The position numbers and the translations under genes were made by a program. Of a stretch of 64,000 nucleotides of DNA, positions 22,341 to 31,595 are shown one piece after another. Source of the DNA: Rhynchopus sp. YZ270_cl-10 (taxonomy: Eukaryota > Euglenozoa > Diplonemea > Diplonemida > Diplonemidae); NCBI GenBank assembly GCA_964035575.1, contig OZ037918.1, positions 1,054,001-1,118,000 on the forward strand, written 5' to 3'. The number at the start of each line of letters is the position of its first letter. Within the stretch, counting starts at the first letter, position 1. The notes under the pieces were generated by a model. The model did not search any database and had not been told where the DNA came from. It was given only the letters and a program-made list of their open reading frames with translations.

Positions 22341-25300
22341 ATGCGATCAGCCTTAGGGGGGAAGCTTGGTGGTGTTGATGTATGGCGAGGATCTGCTGGA
22401 GGCCAGCAAAACGCTCCTGGGGCACGCCTCAATGTGCATAACGATCAAGGGGTTGGTCCGTTGACCTTTGGGGCGCCGTACCAGGGGGAGCACGCGAGGC
22501 AGAACACACAAAACAGCGCCTCACACCTCCCTGCACATGGCAGCCTGGGCAGCACCGCTCCGTTACCTGCAGGCGCACCACCTCAGCCCCATGGAGTCGT
22601 TGTGCACCACCAGGATGTATCTGGACCTGATTTTGGACCTTCAACTGGGTATCCACCACAACGGCAGAGCCGCAGTGTCTCCCCGCAAAGAGAGCGCTAC
22701 AGTGAGAGAACCCTCGCCCTACCACTTCCATCAGACGCACTTAACACACGAATCGACGCCATAGAAGCAATGTGTTTTAGCCAGAGGACCAACGACAATG
22801 AAAATATCCTGGCACTACAAGGCAGGTTGGAAAGGGTTGCGCAAGACGCGCATGCTGCGTTATTAACGCTAGATGCGGTGGATCAGAGGGTCGTCCAGCA
22901 AAGAGGCGAAGTGCTAGCAGACGTACGCGACATCCTAGAAGACTTCATGCACAGCAAAGGGGAGGAGAAGGGGCAGAAGGGGAACCCCGAAGCTGAGCGG
23001 TTCCAGGAGGACCTGAACTTCTTCCGGAAAAAGATCATTGAGCGGGACGAACGCATCGAGGCGCTGGAGAGGCAGGTGGCGGGGTTGGCGACGTCCCCAC
23101 CTCCACCACCACCACCACCTCCTCCTCCTCCACCTTCGCAACCTTTACCAGACATCCAAGGCTTCGTAAAGGAAATGCTGCCAGCTATGGTGCGAGAAGA
23201 GGTGAGCAAAGAAGTTCAAAAAGAAGTCCAAAAAGAGATGCAAAAAGAAGCGGTCAAAACGGTTCCACAGAATTTACCGTTTACGCAGCACAATGAGTCG
23301 CATATAGCAGAGAGAGTCCGGGTGGATGTGGAGAACATGCTGGCAGAGGCGAAGGAGGATAATCGAATTGTCATGAAGCGGGCGATAGAGCGGGCGCAGT
23401 CGGAGACAGAGGATAGGTTGGTGGCGTCGTTTGAGGCGTTGTTGACATCAAACCTGCCATCGCATATTTCCTCTTTCTTGAAAAGCCAGCCCAGCCAGCA
23501 GGGCCAGGTCGCCACCCAAGTACAGCAGGCACTCAAATCGAATCTCCACAGCAACTCCGGGGCCTTAGTGCAGAAAATTGAGGAGGTGGTGAGCAGTGCC
23601 GTGCCAGAGCAGATTCGGGCGTTGATTAGAGAGAAAGGGTTGAACGTTTTGACCGGGCACATCAAATCTGAGGTGAGAGGCGAGCTGTTTAAGGGAGACT
23701 CACACTTTGGAGAGGTTTCGAGAAAGGTTGATGCGATTGAACAGGGTTTAGAGGATTTGAGGGACCGCGCGGAAGGGCAGAGCGCCTCTCACGTTGAGCA
23801 GGGGCATTTGATGGCGCAGCTCGACGGCAGGGTGCGCAACCTTGCGAGCCAAAGCATTGCACAGCCACCACCACCACCTCCATCAGTCCCTGAAGAACAG
23901 AGCCACAACGTACAGGACCAGCTCCACCTCTTGAGCCAACGGATTGACACTGTATCACAAAGCATCCCAAACATGATTCGCAAACAATCACTACAACGCC
24001 AAAAGGCCTCTTCCCAGCAAGGCTTATCCGTAGCCTCTGCATTGTTGAACGTGAGTGGGAATTCTCCTTTGAAGGGAGGAGGGGGAAGTGCATGGAGTGT
24101 AGCCTCGGTGGATGAGGATCCTCTTACCATGGACCAGCCGGAGATCGTAATAGACGGAGACGTTGTAACAGATTTGGTGAAGAAGGAGATTGTTGGGATT
24201 GCATCGCGTCTCTCTGCCTTGGAGTCAGAGAACCGAGCAGCGGATGTCGAAAAAGCATTAAGCCGCCGGATCGACGATGTTGTAGACCACCAAAGTAAGG
24301 CTTCACACATTTCCGGCAAATTCGACGCATTAGAACAATCCGCTGCAGCGGCTTCATTAAAACGTAGAATTGACGTCCTCGAAATCGCCGCAGGAAAGCT
24401 GCCAGAGGTCACCGCAGCGCAAGGAGCCCTTCGCAAACGTCTTGATGTCATCGAAACCTCTCCAATCCTGGATACTCTTCGCCAAAAGGTTGCCGCATTT
24501 GACGATGTTCCAGGGTATTTACAGAGTCTTCAGCAGAAGGTAGAGTTGCTCGAAGAAAGTACACAATTCTCGCAAATCGAACGCCACTGTGCACGATGTG
24601 TACAAGAAGCAGTAAACCCGGTGCAGACGAAGATAGGCACTATGGAGGCTACGTTTGCTGCGTTTGAGTCGAGAACGATTCAGAGGTTGGATGGGTTGTC
24701 CGGGGGGGTCGCGAACACTGCGTCGGTGATAGGGAGGCTGGACAATTTGGATGGGCACCTAAACAAAGCGTTTGAGCTGGAAAAGCGTGTCGACGACCTG
24801 CACCGGAGCATCGCAAAGAGTACGCAAAATGAATTCGACGAAAGGGTTCTCCCCCAGCTGCAGGGGTTAGAGGAGAAGGTGGTGCCACGCTTAATACAGC
24901 TCGAGAACAGCCTGGCACCACGTTTATCTCGTGTAGAATCACAGCTTCCGAAGATAACGATAATCGAGGATACCGTACTGCCTCGGGTCAGAGATCTGGA
25001 AAACAGCTTCCTCTCCAAGCTTGATTCTGTAGAAGACCGTGTCTCCCAACGCCTTTCCACGGTTGAGTTGGTTGTCCCCAAGATTACTTCCTTTTTGAGT
25101 GCACCGCAAAACCATGACTCTCATTCGTCCTCTTATTTTAGTACACATTTGCATCCGAACAGCGTAGAGGATAGAGTGAGTGCGGTGTTGGAAGGGCAGG
25201 TGGCTCGGATTGATCAGGAGCAGAGTAGCAAAGTGGAGGCTGTAGAGGCGAGGTTGGGGAGACGGTGCACGGAGCTGGCGGAGAAGGCAAATGAGGTGGC

Positions 25301-26762
25301 GTGCAGGGTGGAGATGCTCGCTGCGCAGGGGCAGGCGGCAGGGGAGAGGGTCGAGAGGGTGGTGGCGGAGCAATCAAGGCAGGCGTGGCCTCAGTCGTTC
25401 ACCTCAGCGGAGTCGTACTTCACGCATCTGGTCAAGCAGCATATGTCACGTGACGTAGAAGCGTTGCTCCGCCAAAGCGACACTTCACTGCGCAACGAAA
25501 TCACCTCTCGTCTACATGAACTGCACATGAAGGTGCAGACGCAGCTTTCGGAGGACACACAAAGCCATATCCAATCCTCTCTGCAAGGGCAGCGTGCAGC
25601 AGAGGCGTTGGTAAATTCGCAGGTGCTGCCGAAGATTCAACGATTAGAAGAAAGAGTAGATGCGATCCCAGATGAGCTGTTGTCGCAGGCAAATGAGCAG
25701 GCGCAGCAAATGGTGTCTGGGGGGTTGTATGCAAGGGCAGATGAGACCCGCGCGATGCACGAAAAAAATTCGCGGAAGGTTGCGGAAATTGAGCAGAAAT
25801 TGGAGGCCCGGATGCAGTCCTTGATACCACGCAATGAGGTGGAGACGGTGCAGGCGAAGCACGAAACGAAGATGGCCGCGACCGCACGCACTGTCGACAA
25901 CTTAAACACCAAGGTCTCCGCCTTTGAACACCGCATCAAGGACACCGAAGCCTCCACCGAAGGACTCATCTTCCCTCTCATCGAGAAGACCGAGCGGCTC
26001 CTCTCTCACCCTCCTCCCCCTCCTGTCTCCACTGCGCCCTTTGACGCTGTCAGCGACAAACTCATGCGCATAGAAGCATTCCTCTCTGACGAGGTCACAC
26101 CCTGCGTACGCACCATGGAGGAGCGTGTGGTACCTTGGGTGGCCTCTGTCGAGGAGCATGTCATCCCGCGTATTAAGGTGTTGGAAGGGCAAGCGTTGGA
26201 ACCCAGGTTAAGTGCGTTGGAGGCAGGTGTAATGGGAAGGGTGAAGGCCCTAGAGGAAGGGCTGCCTGCAGTAGAGAAGGTGTTGCCGCGTCTCCGTGCG
26301 GTGGAGAAGCTTGGCCAGCAGGATGCGCGTCTAGGGGGAAGGATTGAACTGCTTGAAGACACTGTGTCGCCGCTTCTCAAGCTTGTTGAAGTACAGGTCA
26401 TTCCGCGCCTCGCAGAGGTGGAAGCTGTTGTCCCCGAACTGAGGGAGATCACAAATACAGTAGGGGCGATACGTTCGCAGGGCCTTCGAGGGGGTGGAGG
26501 AAGTGATGCGAAGCTGCTCTCCGAGACGACGCACCGTCTGGATGCAGTGGAGGACACCTTAGGAAGGACGAGGGCGGATGTGGAGGTGTTGAAGCAGCAG
26601 GGCAGTGGTGGAGGAGGAGGAGGAGGTGACAGCGTGCGTCAACCCCCGTCACCACATAGGATGGCGCCGGTGCTGCAGAGTAGTGTGGGTGGAGGTGGTG
26701 GTGGTGGAAACAACGTGCACGGCATCACGATGCACAGGCTTTCCCCGCAGAGGAGGGTGTAA
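22341..26762 (+). CDS. Giant coiled-coil protein
   Basis: A 1473-residue single-exon protein, helical for most of its length. After an unstructured N-terminus (about 1-130), long heptad regions begin. They are broken by a run of 13 prolines (about residue 252-264), a charged KEVQKEVQKEMQKEAVK stretch and PPPPPP linkers. In the second half short units such as VLPRLRAVEKL, VIPRLAEVEAVVP and LEERVVP recur, an internal repeat of about 30 residues typical of rod-like cytoskeletal scaffolds. The tail is glycine-rich. No motor, membrane or enzyme motif is visible. A flagellar, basal-body or subpellicular role would fit the organism type but is inference only. Confidence 0.82.
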   Translation: MRSALGGKLGGVDVWRGSAGGQQNAPGARLNVHNDQGVGPLTFGAPYQGEHARQNTQNSASHLPAHGSLGSTAPLPAGAPPQPHGVVVHHQDVSGPDFGPSTGYPPQRQSRSVSPQRERYSERTLALPLPSDALNTRIDAIEAMCFSQRTNDNENILALQGRLERVAQDAHAALLTLDAVDQRVVQQRGEVLADVRDILEDFMHSKGEEKGQKGNPEAERFQEDLNFFRKKIIERDERIEALERQVAGLATSPPPPPPPPPPPPPSQPLPDIQGFVKEMLPAMVREEVSKEVQKEVQKEMQKEAVKTVPQNLPFTQHNESHIAERVRVDVENMLAEAKEDNRIVMKRAIERAQSETEDRLVASFEALLTSNLPSHISSFLKSQPSQQGQVATQVQQALKSNLHSNSGALVQKIEEVVSSAVPEQIRALIREKGLNVLTGHIKSEVRGELFKGDSHFGEVSRKVDAIEQGLEDLRDRAEGQSASHVEQGHLMAQLDGRVRNLASQSIAQPPPPPPSVPEEQSHNVQDQLHLLSQRIDTVSQSIPNMIRKQSLQRQKASSQQGLSVASALLNVSGNSPLKGGGGSAWSVASVDEDPLTMDQPEIVIDGDVVTDLVKKEIVGIASRLSALESENRAADVEKALSRRIDDVVDHQSKASHISGKFDALEQSAAAASLKRRIDVLEIAAGKLPEVTAAQGALRKRLDVIETSPILDTLRQKVAAFDDVPGYLQSLQQKVELLEESTQFSQIERHCARCVQEAVNPVQTKIGTMEATFAAFESRTIQRLDGLSGGVANTASVIGRLDNLDGHLNKAFELEKRVDDLHRSIAKSTQNEFDERVLPQLQGLEEKVVPRLIQLENSLAPRLSRVESQLPKITIIEDTVLPRVRDLENSFLSKLDSVEDRVSQRLSTVELVVPKITSFLSAPQNHDSHSSSYFSTHLHPNSVEDRVSAVLEGQVARIDQEQSSKVEAVEARLGRRCTELAEKANEVACRVEMLAAQGQAAGERVERVVAEQSRQAWPQSFTSAESYFTHLVKQHMSRDVEALLRQSDTSLRNEITSRLHELHMKVQTQLSEDTQSHIQSSLQGQRAAEALVNSQVLPKIQRLEERVDAIPDELLSQANEQAQQMVSGGLYARADETRAMHEKNSRKVAEIEQKLEARMQSLIPRNEVETVQAKHETKMAATARTVDNLNTKVSAFEHRIKDTEASTEGLIFPLIEKTERLLSHPPPPPVSTAPFDAVSDKLMRIEAFLSDEVTPCVRTMEERVVPWVASVEEHVIPRIKVLEGQALEPRLSALEAGVMGRVKALEEGLPAVEKVLPRLRAVEKLGQQDARLGGRIELLEDTVSPLLKLVEVQVIPRLAEVEAVVPELREITNTVGAIRSQGLRGGGGSDAKLLSETTHRLDAVEDTLGRTRADVEVLKQQGSGGGGGGGDSVRQPPSPHRMAPVLQSSVGGGGGGGNNVHGITMHRLSPQRRV

Positions 26763-27410
26763 GGTGATGGGGTAGGTGTGTGCTAATATTTAGAGGTGCT
26801 TTTTTTTGCATTTTTTTGGAGCAGTGTGTTTTTTTCTTCTGTTGTTAAAAAAAGGGGGTAGGGTAATGGTAATTCTGAGATGTTTTAGATGTTTTTTGTT
26901 TGTCAGGAGTTGCTTTTCTGCATCCATAAGGGTTCTTTGCACCATCCTTCGACCTCCTTTATTGGAAGAGTGTGTACAGAAGCACATTCAGTTTTTGTTT
27001 GTTTTGTCGAGGCAACGTGAGGGTTGTCCCCACTGTATACCCCACTGTCTTTCGTAAGGGAAGGGCAGCGATGGCTTTAGTTATCATTCTTAACCAACTT
27101 TTTTTTGTTTTTTTCCCACACAGAAGAGCTGCCATAGCTGTTTTGCAAAAAAAGGTGAACCGGATTTTTGTAAAGCCGTTCTTTCCTGCAGCTGTTCGTT
27201 TCTTTTTGTACAAAATAGTGGAAAAACAACGCATCCTAGAGTGCAATACTAACACCAGCTAAGTTTAAAAAAAAAGCACAGTGAAGACTGTCTACATGGC
27301 AGCTACACTAGCACATTATCAAAAAAAAAAAGCAGAAGAACAGTGCATGCATCTTACTGGAGTTATCCAAGGGTGGCACTGCGCACAACCTTAGATTTTT
27401 TTTTCTTCAA

Positions 27411-27444
27411 GGTGGCTAAGCACAAGAGAGGCTTGGGTTCATAG
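27411..27444 (+). repeat. Hairpin module A, copy 3
   Basis: GGTGG CTAAGC, loop ACAAGAGAG, GCTTGG GTTCAT. The stem is kept with one G-T pair. Confidence 0.65.
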
Positions 27445-28434
27445 CCTTTTTGTGATGTTCCGGAGGGGGCCTATATCGACATGTCCTTGACATGTTGACA
27501 GGTGTTTCAGGAACACCACTTTTGTTTCTTTTTTTTTGACATTATTTTTCGAGTGCCTTCCGTATATTTCATCAACTTTTACCCATTCCCCCCCCCTCAC
27601 ACCTCTGTTTGTGGTTTTCGATGTTCTGACAACAGAGGCCCAGTTGCCGTCTCTGTCATATTATTTTTTACTGATCGTAAAAAAATGGTCAAATCCCTCT
27701 AAAATTTTTGAAACCCGGAAAAGGTCAAAAACATTTTTACGGTCAGTCTTTGTCACGGAGACGGTATTTTCTCTCTTTTTTTTTTCTCTGTCTCGCAGGG
27801 CGTTCGCTATCGCCATCGTTTTTTCCTGATCGTGGCGAAATGCCAAAACCCCCGAAATTTTCGTTTTTTTACTAGTGCTTAAAATAGGTCAAAAAAAATT
27901 TTCCCGCCGGAGAGAAGTTAGTTCGTGGGGTGAATCCCTGGTACTGAATGGTCAAAAAAAATTTGCGATTTGCGCGTGATCCCTTCCCCAGCACAAGTGA
28001 TATTACAGCTGAACTTTCCTGATACTAAAACCAGCAAAACGATGGAGAATTTCATCAATCCCCCCTCACTGAGGGTCTCTTTGTGTTGTTTAATCAAGCA
28101 GATGTACAAGAGAGAGGCATCTGTCATATGAGACTTCATCCTTATTTTGATTATTTTCAACTCTCTGCCATTGAAGATAGAGTTGACACGAGCAGTGACA
28201 CCTTCTATAACAGGGGGTACGGTACACCTTCAGCAGACTGCAGGATTGAGGAGCGAGCGGGAGTGCTGGGAAAACTTCCTCTCACGGCAGGCGGGTTTGC
28301 GGATGATTTTGAGTACAGTGGACACCCCCTCTGCGACCCCCCCTCCGGGGGGGTCGACAGGGTGGTGGGGAGAAATCTCTCTCTCTCTTTTCCCCCCCCC
28401 CCCCTTTTTTTTTTTATTTATTTATTTATTTATA

Positions 28435-28546
28435 CAGGGTTTCGCCCCGGTGGGGCGAAGCCCTGGGGCGAAATAAAATGTCATTTTTTCAGGAACAGAT
28501 TTTTTTAACGAAAAAAAATATTTTTCGCCCCGGGGCGAACGCCCTG
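28435..28546. repeat. GC-rich double-hairpin foldback element
   Basis: The left arm CAGGGTTTCGCCCC pairs with GGGGCGAAGCCCTG (28435-28465, 3-nt loop, one G-T pair). On the right is the perfect palindrome TTCGCCCCGGGGCGAA (28524-28539), followed by CGCCCTG. The outer CAGGG and CCCTG also pair, so the whole unit can fold back. It directly follows a (TTTA)n tract. Confidence 0.7.
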
Positions 28547-29021
28547 CTGTCTCGATGGGCAACTCCATTATTAAGAGTTTTTCTTTAGAAATCATGTATC
28601 CCTTCCCCCTTTTTCTCTCCACTATTTTTGCAACTTATTTCCCCCCTTTTTTTTTTCCACACAATCCCCTTTTTAGAAATAGAGAATTGTTCTCACGTGT
28701 TCCAATAAAAAAATACAAAAAAAAAGATCCCTTCCTAATTCATTACCAGACCCCCAATCCTTAGTCTGCAGACTGCCCCTCTCCCGTTTTTTCACTTCAA
28801 CAAAACCTTCCATTCAGACATTTTACACAACACCTCAACCCCTCACAAAACCCCCTTTCCTCAAGGTTTACCTAAAAGGTGACGCAGCTAGACCACCCCT
28901 TTTTTACATCTTTTTGTTGTCTGCAGGATACTTTGTGCTTTCCTCCGGGGTTGGCATCGTACAGTGGGTATAATCGGAGGTTCTGCATTGACTTCAATTT
29001 TTACTCTATCTTCAATTTATC

Positions 29022-30800
29022 ATGGCACAAAAGGGTGCTGCGGAGAACCGCAGCGCAATGCAGGACGTCCTAGCAGAGCTGGACCAGACACGACGGGAGT
29101 ACGCGAAACTCTCCCTGCAGCTGACCCAACAGGACGCCCTCGTCCAGCACCTCAAAGACACGGAAGCCAAGAAGGACCAGGTCATTGCCTTCCTGCAGGA
29201 GGAGCTCACGAAGCTGAACCAGCTTTATGGCAAGGAGTCTGAGGTGCAGGGCGAAGAACACAAAACGCGTACCCTTGAGCTGGAACATCGGAACGGATAC
29301 TTGGAGATGGAGGTGCGCCGCTTGCAGGAGGAGGGCAAGATTAACACCAACTTCGAGAAGGACAACCGGCAGCTCCGCGAGGCGCTGTTGCAACACCAAG
29401 GCGCTGTGGAGAAGCTTCAGACTATCAACGATGAGCTCCGCGCAAAGGCTAGCACCGAAATGACCGATTTCCGCCATCAACTCGAATCAGAGTTTAAACG
29501 CCGTCTCTCCGAAGCTGAAAAGAAGTTCCGTGCAGAAGCGTACCGGGCGCTAACAGAAGAGGCAAAAATCGCACTACAAGGCAACGACCATCTTCAATTA
29601 GTTTTGCAAAGACAGAACGATTCTATTGAGGGAGTACTATCACGCTGCAAACAGCTTGAAAGCAGTCATGACCGCCTCAAAACGGAGCAAGAGCTTGCAC
29701 AGCAGAACCTCAAACAGCATCAAAATGAGGTGCAAAAATTGAGAAGGCAGCTTGCAGACTCGAAGGCGAAGAATACACAACTGGAAGAAGCGTTGAAGCA
29801 GCGGAGGATCGAAAGGGCCAGTCTTGAGCTGCTCTTCTTAGAGTATGAAGCTACACGGAAGGAGTTGCAACGATCGCAGAATTCAGTGCGCAAAGCGCAG
29901 AGGGAAAGCGAACGCTGGCGGTCCCGCGCCATCAAAATCAGTAGCGATATGGGGAAAGGCGACGCAGTGCAGCAGATGGAGGATGTGTCGAAGAGACAGG
30001 AGAAGATTGATGAGCATCTCCGTAAGGAAAAGGTTCGTCGCGAGCGGAAGCAACGCCTTCGTCAAAAGCGTGCCGACCAAGCCATGAAGCTGGAGGCAGA
30101 AGGCCTCGTTCCCGACGACACCAACAACGGCTTCACCACCGACCCCACCTCCTCCGACTACGACACATCGTATCTCTCCGACAACGCGAAAGGGGCAACG
30201 AATAATAGCACCGCCTCTCGGGTCAACCCGGTCGACGTTCTTGCAATGTGGAACATCAACTTCGAAGCCTGGCAGGGTGAGCAATCGGGTGAAGGTGGCG
30301 GAGGTGGGGGAGGAGGAGGAGGAGAAGCGAGCGTGCCCCCCAACGACCACAACGTAAACGAAGAAACTGCGAGCGCAGACGGCGACATCGAGAACACTGA
30401 GGGGAGAGGAGGAGGGGGGGCGCAGAAGAGGTACCCCCCGGCCCCTCCCGCGGACACAACGCACCCCGCAGAGAGCAGCAAGCCCAGGCAGAACGACCTG
30501 AAGGAGTCCTCCTCGCAGGCGAGGGTGCGGGCGGACCGGCAGCTGTCGGTGCTGTCGAAGGCACGGACCAGGAACGTGCCGTTCCCCAGGTTCTACAAGG
30601 CGACAGGTGGTGGAGGAGGCCCCCGCTCAGACCAGCTCGACGAAAGCGCCAGCAGCTTGCCCTTCCAAGGCAAAGCGTTGACAGTGGTGAACGCGGAAGG
30701 GGAGTTCAGTACGCGAAGGGCAGGGAAGAAGTACCCGAATGTGGCTGGGGGTGCGGCTTCGGCGGCAGCGCCGTCAGGGAACAGGTTTTTTGTCCCATAA
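29022..30800 (+). CDS. Coiled-coil protein resembling CFAP157/BBOF1 (flagellar/basal-body family)
   Basis: A 592-residue single-exon protein. Residues about 5-360 form an almost unbroken coiled coil. The order of segments recalls CFAP157 and related basal-body/axoneme proteins: an N-terminal KKDQVIAFLQEELTKLN, then LEHRNGYLEMEVRRLQEEGK, the DFRHQLESEFKRRLSEAEKK block and a Q/E/K-rich second coil ending in basic KVRRERKQRLRQKRAD. From about residue 370 the protein is disordered, with a Gly run, acidic stretches and Ser/Pro-rich sequence. No enzymatic motif is present. The family link is pattern-based, so a generic cytoskeletal coiled-coil protein remains possible. The ATG at 29022 follows a T-rich leader and is the first in frame. 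Confidence 0.75.
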   Translation: MAQKGAAENRSAMQDVLAELDQTRREYAKLSLQLTQQDALVQHLKDTEAKKDQVIAFLQEELTKLNQLYGKESEVQGEEHKTRTLELEHRNGYLEMEVRRLQEEGKINTNFEKDNRQLREALLQHQGAVEKLQTINDELRAKASTEMTDFRHQLESEFKRRLSEAEKKFRAEAYRALTEEAKIALQGNDHLQLVLQRQNDSIEGVLSRCKQLESSHDRLKTEQELAQQNLKQHQNEVQKLRRQLADSKAKNTQLEEALKQRRIERASLELLFLEYEATRKELQRSQNSVRKAQRESERWRSRAIKISSDMGKGDAVQQMEDVSKRQEKIDEHLRKEKVRRERKQRLRQKRADQAMKLEAEGLVPDDTNNGFTTDPTSSDYDTSYLSDNAKGATNNSTASRVNPVDVLAMWNINFEAWQGEQSGEGGGGGGGGGGEASVPPNDHNVNEETASADGDIENTEGRGGGGAQKRYPPAPPADTTHPAESSKPRQNDLKESSSQARVRADRQLSVLSKARTRNVPFPRFYKATGGGGGPRSDQLDESASSLPFQGKALTVVNAEGEFSTRRAGKKYPNVAGGAASAAAPSGNRFFVP

Positions 30801-31595
30801 TTTTGTATTTCTATTTTTTAAATTCTGAAAGAAAATGATTTCCTCCAATTTGGTCTAGGCTTCTGCCTCCAAAAACACGGAACAAAACAAATCAAAAAAA
30901 AAAGTTACCCTTTTTCTCATTCCCCTTTGGAGTATGGTGCTCCTCGAACTGCTGCTTGAACTTTTTTTTTTTTGTAAATTTTTTTTTACAGGACGAAGGG
31001 ACAAAAGAGTTTGGTCTAGTCTAATCTAAAATCTCAAAGCTGCTTGAACTCCGCGGACAGATAGTCTATCATTGCCCGCTACGTTTTACGGCCTCAGAGT
31101 TGCACAGGTTCTTGAGTTCCTGTGAGCACGCAATGCTCATCCTGGTCGCGTGAGGTTGAGCATCGCCTCGTTTTGTCCGCCTCCTCCAACCTGACGTTTT
31201 TGGTACACATCAGAGTGAGTCCGCAGGAAACTGATCGCTGCAAAGGTAGTCCTGGGGGTACCCGGGGTAAGCAAACATGGTCTCGAATATTTGGCATCAA
31301 AACGTCGTTTCATGATATCGCGCCTCTGTCATCTGTTGTCCTGCCCCCTTCTCAATCCATCATTCGAGCGGGTAGTTTTCCGAATCCCGGATCCTTTGTA
31401 TTTTCTCATCTTCTCCCTCCATCAACTTCATAAAAACTCATTCAAATCCCCCCTCCATCATATGCAATAGGTGCACCCCCCCTTTTTTTTCTCCCCCTTT
31501 TTTCGCTACTTTTTTGGCGAAACAAAAAAGCACCCCTTCTACACCTTTTTCTTTGCTTTTTCTTTTTTCGTTGTTTTTTTTACGAAAAGCCCCAT
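30801..31595. other. Intergenic region
   Basis: A/T-rich, then a moderately GC-rich stretch (31030-31430) with no recognisable product. It carries ggaaactgatcgctgc (about 31225-31240), also found at about 11656-11671. A T-rich stretch (31470-31590) precedes Sec31. Confidence 0.45.

Larger units (their letters stand above)
26763..29021. other. Long intergenic region with repeats
   Basis: No gene recognised. It holds hairpin module A copy 3, a CAGGG-bounded foldback (28435-28546), a CAGGGCGTTCGC motif at 27797-27808 related to that foldback, runs of C and T at 28392-28415, and a (TTTA)n tract at about 28414-28433. Several short imperfect inverted repeats around GATCGT and GGTCAAAAA lie at 27650-27960. 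Confidence 0.5.

Noticed and set aside
23789-24451. 220-codon minus-strand open frame
   Set aside because: Shadow of the long coiled-coil gene; Ser/Thr/Cys-rich translation typical of antisense to Glu/Lys/Leu-rich codons.
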